From assembly GCF_014779795.1 (NCBI RefSeq), contig NZ_JACXZS010000007.1, forward strand, positions 1 through 64,000: 64,000 nt of DNA. The letters run 5' to 3'. The notes under the pieces were generated by a model that searched no databases, was not told the DNA's origin, and was given only the letters and a program-made list of their open reading frames with translations. Origin of the DNA: Microbacterium helvum. Lineage in GTDB: Bacteria; Actinomycetota; Actinomycetes; Actinomycetales; Microbacteriaceae. Every line of letters begins with the position of its first letter. Within the stretch, counting starts at the first letter, position 1. Shown here piece by piece: positions 25,020-34,270 of this stretch. A program made the position numbers and the translations under genes.

Positions 25020-26147
25020 TCAGCGGGCTCGCTGGTAGAACGGCAGTGCGGTCACGATCGCGGGGATGCGGGTGCCGCGGACATCGATGAAGAGCTGGGT
25101 GTCGAGCGCGCTCGACGTCGGGGTGACGAAGGCCATGGCGATGGGATGACCCAGCGTCGGGCTCAGCGCGCCGCTGGTGATCTCGCCCACCGTCTCGCCG
25201 GCCTCGTCGAGCACGACGTATCCCGCGCGTCCGGCGCGGCGGCCCTCGGCGACGAGGCCGACGAGGACGGGCGCGTCCGGAGCCACGACGGCGGCGAGCG
25301 CGCGCTTGCCGACGAACTCCGGCTTGTCGGCGGCGACCACGCGGCCGAGGCCTGCCTGGGCGGGGACGATGTCGAGCGACAGCTCGTGTCCGTACAGCGG
25401 CATGCCCGCCTCCAGGCGCAGCGTGTCGCGAGCGGCAAGTCCTGCGGGCACGAGTCCCCGCGGCGCGCCGGCGGCGAGGAGGGCATCCCACAGCTCAGGA
25501 GCGGCCGATGCGCGGATGTAGAGCTCGAAGCCGTCCTCGCCGGTGTAGCCGGTGCGTCCGATGTGCATCGGCACCGCGTCCTCGCCCGCGGGGGTGAAAT
25601 CGGCATGGGTCATGCGGTAGTACTTCAGCTCGTCGTACGGCGTGCGCGGTGCACCGATCTGAGGCGTCGCCTCCAAGATCGCCTGCGAAGCCGGGCCCTG
25701 CACGGCGATCAGCGCGATGCGATCGGTCGCATCGTCGATCGTCACGTCGTATCCGGCGGAGCGATCGGTGAACGCCGCGGCGACAGCATCCCGGTTCCCC
25801 GCGTTCGCGACCACCATCAGCCGGTCGGCATGGTGCCGATACACGATCACGTCATCGACGATGCCGCCGTCGGCGTCGAGCAGCAGGGAGTACTTGGCCT
25901 GGTCGTCGACGAGCGCGGACAGCCGTCCGGCCAGGGCGTAGTCGAGGAAGGCGCCGGCATCCGGCCCTTCCACGAGGAACTCGGCCATGTGCGAGATGTC
26001 GAACAAGCCCGCCGCGGTGCGCACCGCGTGGTGCTCGGCGAGGTCGGACGTGTAGCGCACCGGCATGAGCCAGCCGCCGAAGTCGGTGAACGAGGCGCCG
26101 AGCGCCTCATGTCGGTCGTGCAGGGCGGTGGTGCGAAGTTCTGTCAT
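25020..26147 (-). CDS. gcvT: glycine cleavage system T protein (aminomethyltransferase)
   Basis: 375-residue tetrahydrofolate-dependent enzyme that releases ammonia and forms methylene-THF. Recognisable stretches are [43 protein letters not shown] and LEAGMPLYG. The ATG at 26147 follows GGGAG at correct spacing; the frame upstream to 26210 is the 3' part of the riboswitch and is not coding. First gene of the operon. Confidence 0.97.
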   Translation of the reverse strand: MTELRTTALHDRHEALGASFTDFGGWLMPVRYTSDLAEHHAVRTAAGLFDISHMAEFLVEGPDAGAFLDYALAGRLSALVDDQAKYSLLLDADGGIVDDVIVYRHHADRLMVVANAGNRDAVAAAFTDRSAGYDVTIDDATDRIALIAVQGPASQAILEATPQIGAPRTPYDELKYYRMTHADFTPAGEDAVPMHIGRTGYTGEDGFELYIRASAAPELWDALLAAGAPRGLVPAGLAARDTLRLEAGMPLYGHELSLDIVPAQAGLGRVVAADKPEFVGKRALAAVVAPDAPVLVGLVAEGRRAGRAGYVVLDEAGETVGEITSGALSPTLGHPIAMAFVTPTSSALDTQLFIDVRGTRIPAIVTALPFYQRAR

Positions 26148-26195
26148 CGAGTTCTCCCGGTCGTGGGCGGGCAGGCGCCTGGCGACGCCTGTGAA

Positions 26196-26382
26196 CTCCC
26201 CCTCTGTCATGAGCCTGAGAGCTTCGCCCGACCCGAAGGGCGGACTTTCACCGTCGGCGGATCCGCGGTGCGCGAATCACTTTTCAGAGTCGGCCTGCCC
26301 GAGCGGTACGCGTACCTGAGAGATTGGCGGGGAGGCTTGCTCCTTCGGTGCTCGGCGATCGCGCTGCCGAGGCTCTCCCGCC
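26196..26382 (-). promoter_or_regulatory. tandem glycine riboswitch
   Basis: The minus strand shows two successive glycine aptamers. The first begins CGGGAGAGCC and includes CACCGAAGGAGCAAGCC and CAATCTCTCAGG. The second includes GACGGTGAAAGTCC, GCTCTCAGGC and the terminal GACAGAGGGGGAG. Its position 48 bases before gcvT fits glycine-induced expression of the cleavage operon. A CAGGCG/CGCCTG stem between aptamer and Shine-Dalgarno may be the expression platform. TATGCT at 26413-26418 is a possible -10 box. Confidence 0.95.
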
Positions 26383-26470
26383 CGGGTTGTGGCCGTGTTG
26401 ACTTGCCGTGCCAGCATACCGGGCGCGGACCGGTCCACACGGCAGGGTGCGCGGTGCCCCGCAGGCGCCG

Positions 26471-27643
26471 TCAGTCGACGCAGTGTCCTGACGAGACGCG
26501 GTCGGTGAAGGACGCCGCCTGTGCCGCGACCGGCGTGAGCTCGGCCATCGTCATCGCGTACCCGAGCTGGGGGTCGTTCTCGGCGCGTGCGAACACGACA
26601 CCGGCCACCGAACCGTCGGCGGTCAGCAGCGGTCCACCCGAGTTGCCGGGGCGGACCTCGGCGTCGAGCGCATAGATTTCGCGGGGGTTCCACGACGCGT
26701 CGTACACGTCCGGCACGTTGGCGGTGCCCACCGAGCGCACGCCCGCCGTCACCATCGTGAACGGGCCGCCGTACGGGTAGCCCTGCACGACCGCCGCGTC
26801 GCCTGCCGCGAGCGTGGGCGAGAACGGCAGCGGACGCGCGTCGAGGTCGTCCACCGCGATCACCGCGAGGTCGTCGGTCGGGTCGAAGTAGACGACCCGC
26901 CCCTCGCGCGCGGGCACGCCCGGCAGCTCCACGATGGGTGTGTCGACGCCCGCGACGACGTGCGCGTTGGTGACGACGCGATCGGCGGCGATGACGAAAC
27001 CGCTGCCGCTGGACCCGCGCCCGCACGCGTAGGCGTTGCCCGACACGCGGGCGACCGACGCTGCGGCGGTCTGCAGTGCGGGATCGTCGAGCGCGACAGG
27101 CGGCGCGGGGTCGACCGTCCCCGGCGCGAGAAGCGTGCCGAGTCCCGGAAGGCCGTCGTCGAGCACCGCGCCGCGCAGTTCGGCCAGCGCCGCGGCCACG
27201 GGATCCGGCGTCGCCGCCTCGATCCCGCGCAGCACGTTCGACGACGCGACGGCCGACGACACCACCGGAATGCCCGCCACCGCGATCGCCGGGCCGACGA
27301 GGGCGAGGGCGAGTCCGGCTGCCACCACCGACGCCACGCCGCCCAGGGCGCGTTCCAGCCCGCCGAGCTTCAGACGGTCCGCGCCCGACCTCAGCACGGC
27401 GCCCAGTGCGGCACCTGCGGCGGCGCCGAGCGCGACCAGGCCGATCGCGGTGACCAGCACCGCCGGCCCGCGCCAGAGCGGCGACGGCACCCAGGCGCTC
27501 ACCAGCGGCGTGAGCCAGAACGCCGCGACCGCGCCCGCTGCGAGACCCGCGAGCGTGCCGATGCTCGCGAAGAAGCCGCGATGGATGCCGGCGATCAAGG
27601 CGCCGACGAGGATCAGGATGATCAGCACGTCGACGACGATCAT
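26471..27643 (-). CDS. marP: MarP-like membrane-anchored serine protease
   Basis: 390 residues. Four N-terminal helices of the CvpA/colicin V production type (about 1-150) are joined to a periplasmic trypsin-like domain. The catalytic triad is visible as TNAHVVAG (His), DPTDDLAVI (Asp) and RPGNSGGPL (Ser). Two Cys (YACGRG and SGHC near the end) may form the disulfide known in mycobacterial MarP, which maintains pH homeostasis and acid resistance. GGAAAGGGA precedes the ATG. Apparently monocistronic. Confidence 0.9.
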   Translation of the reverse strand: MIVVDVLIILILVGALIAGIHRGFFASIGTLAGLAAGAVAAFWLTPLVSAWVPSPLWRGPAVLVTAIGLVALGAAAGAALGAVLRSGADRLKLGGLERALGGVASVVAAGLALALVGPAIAVAGIPVVSSAVASSNVLRGIEAATPDPVAAALAELRGAVLDDGLPGLGTLLAPGTVDPAPPVALDDPALQTAAASVARVSGNAYACGRGSSGSGFVIAADRVVTNAHVVAGVDTPIVELPGVPAREGRVVYFDPTDDLAVIAVDDLDARPLPFSPTLAAGDAAVVQGYPYGGPFTMVTAGVRSVGTANVPDVYDASWNPREIYALDAEVRPGNSGGPLLTADGSVAGVVFARAENDPQLGYAMTMAELTPVAAQAASFTDRVSSGHCVD

Positions 27644-27720
27644 TGCCCATCCCTTTCCACGCGTCCGGAGCGTCTCGCCAGGCTACGCACCGAGCCTGGG
27701 AGACGACCGCGACGCGCGGC

Positions 27721-28584
27721 TCAGGGCTGCCGGCCGGCGAGCTCCCTGCGCACCTCGTCTCGCAGCATCCCCTGGTTCTCGGGATCAGGCGCCGCACCCA
27801 GCAGGGTGCGTGTGTAGTCGTGCTGAGGGTCGAGGATGACCCGATCGGCCGGGCCGCGCTCCACGATGTCGCCGTGGTACATCACGAGGATCTCGTCGGA
27901 GAAGTGGCGCGCGGTGGCCAGATCGTGGGTGATGTAGAGGACGCCGAGATGGTCTTCGCGCTGGAGCTGCGCGAGAAGGTTGAGCACACCCAGCCGGATC
28001 GACACGTCGAGCATCGAGACCGGTTCGTCGGCGATGATGAACTGCGCTCCCGGCGCCAGGGCGCGGGCGATCGCGACCCGCTGCCGCTGCCCGCCCGACA
28101 GCTCGTGCGGACGGCGCTCGGCCATCCGGTCACTGGGCACCAGCCGCACCCGGTCGAGCAGCTCCAGCACCCGCCGGCGCAGCTCGACCCGCCCGATGCC
28201 CGGGTTGTGGATCTTGAGCGGCCTCTCCAAGTGATGCGCGATGGAGTGGAACGGGTTCAGCGACGCGAACGGGTCCTGGAACACCATCTGCACGTCGCCT
28301 CGGTACCGCGCCGTCTCGCGTCCGCCCTTCCCCGCCGGCTTGCCGTCCAGCAGGATCTGCCCGCTCGTGGGCGTCTCCAGACGGGCGAGCATCCTCGCGA
28401 TCGTCGACTTGCCCGAGCCCGACTCGCCGACCAGCGCGATCGTGCGCCCGGCTTCGAGCGTGAACGAGACGTCCTTCACGGCGTGCAGGGTCGAGAACTT
28501 CAGCCCGCTGCGCAGCCGGAAGTCCTTCACCAGATTGCGTGCCTCCAGCGTGCGTGACGCGAGCGCGGTGGGTTCGGCGCTCAT
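27721..28584 (-). CDS. oligopeptide-type ABC transporter ATPase, DppF/OppF type
   Basis: 287-residue ATPase with Walker A GESGSGKST, signature ELSGGQRQR, Walker B FIIADEPVSMLD and H-loop ITHDLA, plus the Opp/Dpp C-terminal peptide-transporter extension (HDYTRTLLGAAP). The Walker B/D-loop has SMLDVS where SALDVS is usual. It overlaps the preceding ATPase gene by four bases. Last gene of the second dpp-type operon. Confidence 0.93.
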   Translation of the reverse strand: MSAEPTALASRTLEARNLVKDFRLRSGLKFSTLHAVKDVSFTLEAGRTIALVGESGSGKSTIARMLARLETPTSGQILLDGKPAGKGGRETARYRGDVQMVFQDPFASLNPFHSIAHHLERPLKIHNPGIGRVELRRRVLELLDRVRLVPSDRMAERRPHELSGGQRQRVAIARALAPGAQFIIADEPVSMLDVSIRLGVLNLLAQLQREDHLGVLYITHDLATARHFSDEILVMYHGDIVERGPADRVILDPQHDYTRTLLGAAPDPENQGMLRDEVRRELAGRQP

Positions 28585-29471
28585 GCGGCACCTCCTTCGG
28601 GAACGGATGCCGCACCGAGTGTCGCGGACACCGACTGAGAACCCGTGCGGACGAAGTCGCCCCGCTCGCCCCGCAGGCTCGGGAAGCTCGACAGCAGCCT
28701 CTTGGTGTACTCGTGCTGCGGGTTCCGGTAGACCTCGGTGGCCGTCCCCAGCTCCACGATCTCTCCTTGCAGCATCACCGCGATGCGGTCGCTGATCTCG
28801 ATCAGCATCGGCAGGTCATGGGTGATGAAGATGACGGCGAACCCGAGCTTCTCGCGCAGCCGCATGATCTCCCGGATGATGCCCCGCTGCACGACGACGT
28901 CCAGCGCCGTCGTCGGCTCGTCCATGATCATCACCTGCGGGTCGAGCGCCAGCGCCATCGCGATCATGACGCGCTGGCGCATCCCGCCCGACAGCTCATG
29001 CGGGAAACTCGACAGACGCTTCGGGTCGACGCCCACGAGCTCCAGCAGCTCCTCGCTGCGCGCCTGCTTCTGCCGCTTCGACATGTCGGGCCGGTGCGTC
29101 GTGAACACGTCGAACAGCTGCGCACGGATGTTGATCACCGGGTTCAGCGAGTTCATCGCCCCCTGGAACACCATCGACACCTTGTCCCACCGGAATTGCC
29201 GCAGCTCCTCGTCGGCGAGCGCGACCACGTCGATGTCCACCCCGGACCGGTCGTGGAAAACGACCTCGCCCGCGGTCATCAGCGCCGGCGGCTTGAGCAG
29301 CCGGTTCATGCCGTATGCGAGTGTCGTCTTGCCGCATCCCGATTCCCCCGCCAGCCCCAGGATCTCGCCCCGGTTCAGCGTCAACGACACGTTGCGCACC
29401 GCCTTCACCGGCGGATCGACCTCGTACTCGATCGACACATCGGTCGCCGTCAGAACGGCCTCGCCGGTCAT
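28581..29471 (-). CDS. oligopeptide-type ABC transporter ATPase, DppD/OppD type
   Basis: 296-residue ATPase: Walker A GESGCGKTT, signature ELSGGMRQR, Walker B VMIMDEPTTALD, H-loop ITHDLP, and HEYTKRLLSSFP near the C-terminus. The frame is open to 29948 but that part is a shadow of dppC; the ATG at 29471 overlaps the dppC stop (ATGA). Confidence 0.93.
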   Translation of the reverse strand: MTGEAVLTATDVSIEYEVDPPVKAVRNVSLTLNRGEILGLAGESGCGKTTLAYGMNRLLKPPALMTAGEVVFHDRSGVDIDVVALADEELRQFRWDKVSMVFQGAMNSLNPVINIRAQLFDVFTTHRPDMSKRQKQARSEELLELVGVDPKRLSSFPHELSGGMRQRVMIAMALALDPQVMIMDEPTTALDVVVQRGIIREIMRLREKLGFAVIFITHDLPMLIEISDRIAVMLQGEIVELGTATEVYRNPQHEYTKRLLSSFPSLRGERGDFVRTGSQSVSATLGAASVPEGGAA

Positions 29472-30553
29472 GCCTCTGCTCCGTTCGGGGTGTGCGCGGC
29501 CTCGACGCCTCGGCCCGCGCGCTTGGCCTGACGCACCCGGCGGGCGTTCTGCGGCGCCAGCCGCAGCTTCGGGTTGATGATCTCGTCGATCGAGAAGTTG
29601 ATGAGCGACAGTCCGGCGCCGAGCAGCGCGATCATGAGGCCGGGCGGCACGAACCACCACCACGCCCCCGTGCCGAGCGCCTGCCCGCTCTGCGCGTCGT
29701 TGAGCATGGTGCCCCACGTGATCGATCCGGTCGGCCCCAGGCCCAGGTACGAGAGGCCCGCCTCGCCGAGGATCGCGAAGATGATGGCGAAGAGGAACTG
29801 CGCGGTCAGCAGCGGCAGCAGGTTGGGAAGGATCTCGACCGTGATGATGCGGCCGGTCTTCTCCCCCGCGACGCGGCTCGCCGCGACGTAGTCGCGCGAG
29901 CGCAGCGAGCGTGACTGCGCCCGCAGCACGACCGCGGAGCCGGCCCACCCGGTGATGCCGAGGACGAGCGCGATGAACAGCCAGCTGCGCACGGGCATAT
30001 AGCTCGAGATCACCATGACGAGCGGGAGTCCGGGGATCACGAGCATGATGTTCGTGAACAGCGACAGGATCTCATCCCACCAGCCGCCCTTGTAGCCGGC
30101 GACGATTCCGAAGATCAGCGACAGCACGAGCGCGATGAGGCCGGCGATGAACCCGACCATGAGCGACCCCTGCGCGCCCGTGGCGAGCTGCGCGAAGACG
30201 TCGTAGCCGAGCTTCGTCGTGCCGAGGATGTGCTCCGGGCTGGGCGGCTGCAGGGCCGGGTTGTCGGAGTCGCGGGGGTCCTGTGCGAAGATCGGCGCGA
30301 TGATCGCGAACAGCACGATGCCGACGACGATCACGAGGCCGATCGCCAGCTTGAGCGACATGCGCGGCAGGAGCTGACGAATGCCGCGGCGCGCAGCGCG
30401 GGCCTCGTCGCGGGCGGTGACGATGTCGACCGTCGCCGGCGGCGTCATGATGGCGCCGGGCGCGATGATGGCCGGATCGATGGTGCGGTCCGACAGCGTC
30501 TGGGGCTCGTCGACGGCGGTGCGCGGGTCGGTCACTTCGGTTTTCTCAGACAT
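29468..30553 (-). CDS. oligopeptide-type ABC transporter permease, DppC type
   Basis: 361-residue permease with a hydrophilic N-terminal tail of about 65 residues, HILGTTKLGYDVFAQLATGAQ (equivalent of the GTD.GRDVF motif), the transport core and the EAA region YVAASRVAGEKTGRIITVEILPN split over the loop. It overlaps the DppB gene by eight bases and the DppD gene by four. Confidence 0.92.
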   Translation of the reverse strand: MSEKTEVTDPRTAVDEPQTLSDRTIDPAIIAPGAIMTPPATVDIVTARDEARAARRGIRQLLPRMSLKLAIGLVIVVGIVLFAIIAPIFAQDPRDSDNPALQPPSPEHILGTTKLGYDVFAQLATGAQGSLMVGFIAGLIALVLSLIFGIVAGYKGGWWDEILSLFTNIMLVIPGLPLVMVISSYMPVRSWLFIALVLGITGWAGSAVVLRAQSRSLRSRDYVAASRVAGEKTGRIITVEILPNLLPLLTAQFLFAIIFAILGEAGLSYLGLGPTGSITWGTMLNDAQSGQALGTGAWWWFVPPGLMIALLGAGLSLINFSIDEIINPKLRLAPQNARRVRQAKRAGRGVEAAHTPNGAEA

Positions 30554-31541
30554 TGTGGCGCGCCCTCGGGTCGATGAAGCCGTAGACGAGGTCCATGATG
30601 AAGTTCGCCGCGAGCACCGCGACGGTGATCACGAGGAACACGCCCTGCATGAGTGCGTAATCGCTGTTCTGCACGGACTGGATCATCAGCTTGCCGACGC
30701 CGGGGTACGTGAACACCTGCTCCATGACGATCGAGCCGGCGACCACGAAGCCGAGCGAGATGCTGAAGCCGGCGATCGAGGGGATGGCGGCGTTGCGGGT
30801 GGCGTACGTGCGGAGGATGCGCATGGGCTTCAGCCCCTTCGCCTCGGCGGTGACGATGTAATCCTCCGAGACGGTCGACACCATCATGTTGCGCATGCCC
30901 AGCAGCCAGCCGCCGACCGAGCTGATCACGATCGTGAGCGCCGGCAGGAAGCCGTGGTAGATGGCATTGCCGATGAACGACCAGCTCCACTCAGGACCAT
31001 CGGGATACTCGAACACGTCGTAGCCGCCGATGATCGGGAACCACCCCAGCGCCACCGAGAAGACCGCGACCAGCACGAGCGCGAGCCAGAAGTAGGGGAT
31101 GGACTGCAGCACCGTCGTGAAGGGCACCAGGTGGTCGACCCAGGTGCCGCGGCGCCAGCCGACCCACGCGCCGATTCCGATGCCCAGCACGAAGGAGATG
31201 ACGGTGGCGAGCCCGACGAGGATCACCGTCCACGGCAGCGCCGCGGAGATGAGGTCCACCACGGGCGTGGGGTACTTCGTGATGGAGATGCCGAGATCCC
31301 CCTGAAGCAGCCGACTCCAGTAGTTGATGTACTGCTCCCACATCGACTGATCAGTGCCCCCGAGCAGGGCCTTGATGTTGCGGATCTGGGTCTCGCTGAT
31401 CTCGCCGCCGGCACGCTGCATCTTGGCGATCATGATGTCGGCGGGGTCGCCGGGCAGAAGCCTCGGCAGGAGGAAGTTGAGGGAGATCGTCGCCCACAGT
31501 GTCACCACATAGAACGCGATCCGCCGCGCATAGAACTTCAT
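30546..31541 (-). CDS. oligopeptide/oligosaccharide-type ABC transporter permease, DppB type
   Basis: 331-residue permease of normal length, unlike the DppB at 15734. Features are MKFYARRIAFYVVTLWATIS (helix 1), GDLGISITKYPTPVVDLI, the cytosolic EAA loop YIVTAEAKGLKPMRILRTYA and a C-terminal DLVYGFIDPRARH. The long periplasmic loop after helix 1 and the GGYDVFEYPDGPEWSW loop are like permeases often found in polysaccharide-utilisation transporters, but this is only a hint of substrate. Confidence 0.92.
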   Translation of the reverse strand: MKFYARRIAFYVVTLWATISLNFLLPRLLPGDPADIMIAKMQRAGGEISETQIRNIKALLGGTDQSMWEQYINYWSRLLQGDLGISITKYPTPVVDLISAALPWTVILVGLATVISFVLGIGIGAWVGWRRGTWVDHLVPFTTVLQSIPYFWLALVLVAVFSVALGWFPIIGGYDVFEYPDGPEWSWSFIGNAIYHGFLPALTIVISSVGGWLLGMRNMMVSTVSEDYIVTAEAKGLKPMRILRTYATRNAAIPSIAGFSISLGFVVAGSIVMEQVFTYPGVGKLMIQSVQNSDYALMQGVFLVITVAVLAANFIMDLVYGFIDPRARHNV

Positions 31542-31584
31542 TGCGGCCTGCTCCTCCGTGCCGCGGCTTCTGCCCGGTTCTGCA

Positions 31585-33267
31585 TTACTTCACCGGCTCC
31601 AGGTGCTGGAGGATATAGCCGGCCGCCACCGAGCCCCACGCGGGCGGGAAGGCGTACAGGTCGTCCTCGGTCGGCCAGCCCGTGAAGTCCTTCGAGTTGT
31701 AGAACGTCTGGGTGGCGTTGATGACCAGCGGGATGTAGGGCAGGTCGCGCACGATCTCGGTCTGGACCTTGGCGTACGCCTCCTTCTTGACGGCCTCGTC
31801 GTTGGTGGCGGCGGCAGCGGCCACGGCCTCGTTGACGACGGGGTTGTCGTAGCGGCTGAAGTTCCAGCGCCCGGTCGGGACCTCCTCGCCGACCTGCGAG
31901 GTCGACTCACCGGTGAACCAGTCCTTGTAGATCTGGAACGGGTCGGCCACCGAGGTGCCGATGACGCCGCCCATGATCAGCTGGTACTGACCGGTCTGAC
32001 GGGCGTCCGAGAACTCCTGCCACTGCACAGTCGAGGCGGTGACCTTGATGCCGGCCTCGGCGGCCTCCTCGGCGATGAGCTTCGCGGCGTCGTTGTAGTC
32101 GGTCCAGCCGTCCACCGAGATGAGGCTCAGCTCGATCGGCGTGCCGTCCTTGCCGTAGAAGCCGTCGCCGCCCTTGGTGTAGCCCGCGGCCTCGAGGATC
32201 TCTCCTGCGGCGGCTGCATCGGGCGACTGCGGGCTCGTCTCGTTGGCCGGGTCGGCCAGCCACTTGGCGTCACGCGGCATCAGCGTGAAGGCGGGCGAGA
32301 TGTCGCCGGTGAGGCCGACGAACGCCTTCTCTTTGATGGTGCCGCGGTCGATCGCGACGTTGAGCGCCTGGCGGACGGCGACGTCGGTCTGCGGGCCGGT
32401 GCAGCCGAGCTCGGCGTTCGAGCACGTGTACAGGACCGTCGGGTCCTGCGGCGTGTTGATCATGCTGATGACGCCCTTGTCGGTGACCGACTCGGGGTTG
32501 GGCACGAACATGCCGGTCCAGTCGAGCTTGCCGGCCGTCAGCAGGTCCTGCGCCGACTGGTTCGCGTCGATGCCGATGTACTGCACCTTCTTGATGGCGG
32601 GCACGCCCTCATCGCGGAAGTTCTCGTTCGCGACGACGGTGTAGGACGCGTCCGTCACGTTCTCGACCACGTAGGGGCCGGTGCCGACCGGGTCCTCGTC
32701 GGTGAACGTCGAGTAGTCGTCGACGTCCTTCCAGATGTGCTCCGGCAGGATCCAGGTGGTGCCGAGAATCTGGAACTCGTTCGTGTACTGCGGGGTCGAG
32801 TACGTCAGGACGAGCGTGGTGTCGTCCGGCGCCTCGGCCGAGACGAGGCCGTCGCGGTGGTTGGGCTCGTAGTTGAACGTGAACGCGGCGTCTTCGGCCG
32901 AGAAGTCCTCGCCGTCGCTCCACTTCACGCCGTCCTTGAGCTTGACGGTGATGACGGTGCCATCCTCGTTGTACTCGAAGCTCTCGCCGAGCATGGGCGA
33001 CGGCGCGTCGTCGGCGGTCTTGTTGTAGAAGAAGAGCGGCTCGTAGATGGGGCCAAGAGCGGCGTGGAGCACCGTCGGCGAGAACGGGTTGAAGTTCGCC
33101 TCGATCGGAGTCTGGCTTCCTGCCCAGACCCGCAGCGTGCGTCCTTCGGAGGAGGAGGAGTCGTTGCCCCCGCCTCCACCGGCACAGCCCGACAGGCCGA
33201 GACCGAGGATCGCTGCCCCGGCGACGGCGAGAAGCGCGGCGCGGCGCTTCGCGTTTCGAATCATCAT
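31585..33267 (-). CDS. ABC transporter substrate-binding lipoprotein (family 5)
   Basis: 560-residue solute-binding protein with a lipobox LGLSGC followed by a Gly-rich linker. Typical stretches are LKDGVKWSDGEDFSAEDAAFTF, VGTGPYVVENVT and VRQALNVAIDRGTIKEKAFVG. The frame extends to 33324 but the signal peptide argues for the ATG at 33267 (MMIRNAKRRAALL), with GAGAAAG as a weak ribosome site. It heads the second dpp-type operon. Confidence 0.93.
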   Translation of the reverse strand: MMIRNAKRRAALLAVAGAAILGLGLSGCAGGGGGNDSSSSEGRTLRVWAGSQTPIEANFNPFSPTVLHAALGPIYEPLFFYNKTADDAPSPMLGESFEYNEDGTVITVKLKDGVKWSDGEDFSAEDAAFTFNYEPNHRDGLVSAEAPDDTTLVLTYSTPQYTNEFQILGTTWILPEHIWKDVDDYSTFTDEDPVGTGPYVVENVTDASYTVVANENFRDEGVPAIKKVQYIGIDANQSAQDLLTAGKLDWTGMFVPNPESVTDKGVISMINTPQDPTVLYTCSNAELGCTGPQTDVAVRQALNVAIDRGTIKEKAFVGLTGDISPAFTLMPRDAKWLADPANETSPQSPDAAAAGEILEAAGYTKGGDGFYGKDGTPIELSLISVDGWTDYNDAAKLIAEEAAEAGIKVTASTVQWQEFSDARQTGQYQLIMGGVIGTSVADPFQIYKDWFTGESTSQVGEEVPTGRWNFSRYDNPVVNEAVAAAAATNDEAVKKEAYAKVQTEIVRDLPYIPLVINATQTFYNSKDFTGWPTEDDLYAFPPAWGSVAAGYILQHLEPVK

Positions 33268-33335
33268 TGGTTCTTTCTCTCGTGCGGCATTGCAGGGAGG
33301 AGTGCAGGGCACCCGGACGTTCATTAGTTCTGTTC

Positions 33336-33368
33336 CCTAACAAACGTTTGAACGTAAACCTAACAAAC
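33336..33368. promoter_or_regulatory. operator-like direct repeat upstream of the second dpp operon
   Basis: CCTAACAAAC occurs at 33336-33345 and again at 33359-33368, 23 bases apart in the same orientation; the first copy continues into the palindrome CAAACGTTTG. The motif resembles TTTGTTAGG-type sites of ROK-family sugar repressors. It lies 70-100 bases before the binding-protein start, where the promoter is expected. No ROK gene is in the window. Confidence 0.55.
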
Positions 33369-33454
33369 ATTCATCGGCGACGCATCTCGGATTCGTCACG
33401 TCTTGGCAACGGTTCGCATCCGGTGATGCCGCCTGAAATCATGACGCCGCGGGT

Positions 33455-33483
33455 TTGGCTTCTGGTCACTCTGACACTATGAT
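33455..33483 (+). promoter_or_regulatory. promoter of the nrtR-nad operon
   Basis: -35 TTGGCT (33455-33460), 17-bp spacer, -10 TATGAT (33478-33483), 20 bases before the nrtR ATG. Confidence 0.75.
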
Positions 33484-33512
33484 CGGACCTAGTTAGAGTC
33501 ACCATGACCAGA
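33461..33512. promoter_or_regulatory. putative NrtR operator (nested inverted repeats)
   Basis: TCTGGTCA (33461-33468) and TGACCAGA (33505-33512) are perfect inverted repeats enclosing ACTCTGAC and GTTAGAGT, which form a second imperfect pair around the -10 box. NrtR repressors bind palindromes at NAD biosynthesis promoters, so autoregulation is likely; the exact operator is inferred. Confidence 0.5.
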
Positions 33513-34247
33513 ACAGCCGCCAGCATCCCGTCCCCCACCGAAGCCGCCCCGGTTCCGGTCGATGCCACACGCGTCGCCGTCTCGACCGTGATCTTCGCCC
33601 TGCGCCGCCTCGACGGCGGCGATGCCGCACGCGTCGCCATCCCGCTCGTCCGCCGCACCCGTGACCCGCACGAAGGCCAGTGGGCACTGCCCGGCGGATG
33701 GCTCGACGTCGAGGAGAGCCTCGACGCCGCGGCATCCCGCACCCTCGCCGAGACGACCGGGCTGGCACCGAGCTATCTCGAGCAGCTGTACGCGTTCGGC
33801 GCCGTCGACCGCTCTCCCACCCGCGTCGTGTCGATCGTCTACTGGGCTCTCATCCGGGCCGACGAGATCTCGGAGGATGCCGTCGAGCCGCTGTTCGCGA
33901 CCGAGAACGTGCAGTGGTTCGACGCCGCCGCGCTCCCCAAGCTGGCGTTCGACCACAACGAGATCGTCGACTACGCACTGTGGCGCCTGCGCAACAAGGT
34001 GGGCTACAGCCGCATCGCGCACGGCCTGCTCGCCGACGAGTTCACGCTCGCCGACCTTCGCGAGGTCTACGAGGCCATCCTGGGACGCCGGCTCGACCCC
34101 GCGAACTTCCGTCGCCAGGTCGAGAACTCCGGCACCCTCATCCCGACCGACCGCTTCCGCACCGGCAGCCACCGCCCAGCGCGACTGTACCGCTACAACC
34201 AGGACGTCGAGCTCGCCGACCGCGGCCCGCTCGACATCGCCCACTGA
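33504..34247 (+). CDS. nrtR: NrtR, Nudix-related transcriptional regulator of NAD biosynthesis
   Basis: 247 residues: an N-terminal Nudix-like domain (about 20-150) and a C-terminal winged helix (about 165-235). The Nudix box GGWLDVEESLDAAASRTLAETTGL lacks the REUxEE glutamates of active hydrolases (RTLAET instead), as expected for NrtR, which uses the fold to sense ADP-ribose-type ligands. Its place directly before nadA supports the role as repressor of this operon. Confidence 0.88.
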   Translation: MTRTAASIPSPTEAAPVPVDATRVAVSTVIFALRRLDGGDAARVAIPLVRRTRDPHEGQWALPGGWLDVEESLDAAASRTLAETTGLAPSYLEQLYAFGAVDRSPTRVVSIVYWALIRADEISEDAVEPLFATENVQWFDAAALPKLAFDHNEIVDYALWRLRNKVGYSRIAHGLLADEFTLADLREVYEAILGRRLDPANFRRQVENSGTLIPTDRFRTGSHRPARLYRYNQDVELADRGPLDIAH

Positions 34248-34270
34248 CCCACCCCGAACGGAGCGCCGAC

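Noticed and set aside
26148..26210. Upstream extension of gcvT to an ATG at 26210
   Set aside because: The bases are the 3' part of the second glycine aptamer and spacer; a proper Shine-Dalgarno precedes the ATG at 26147.
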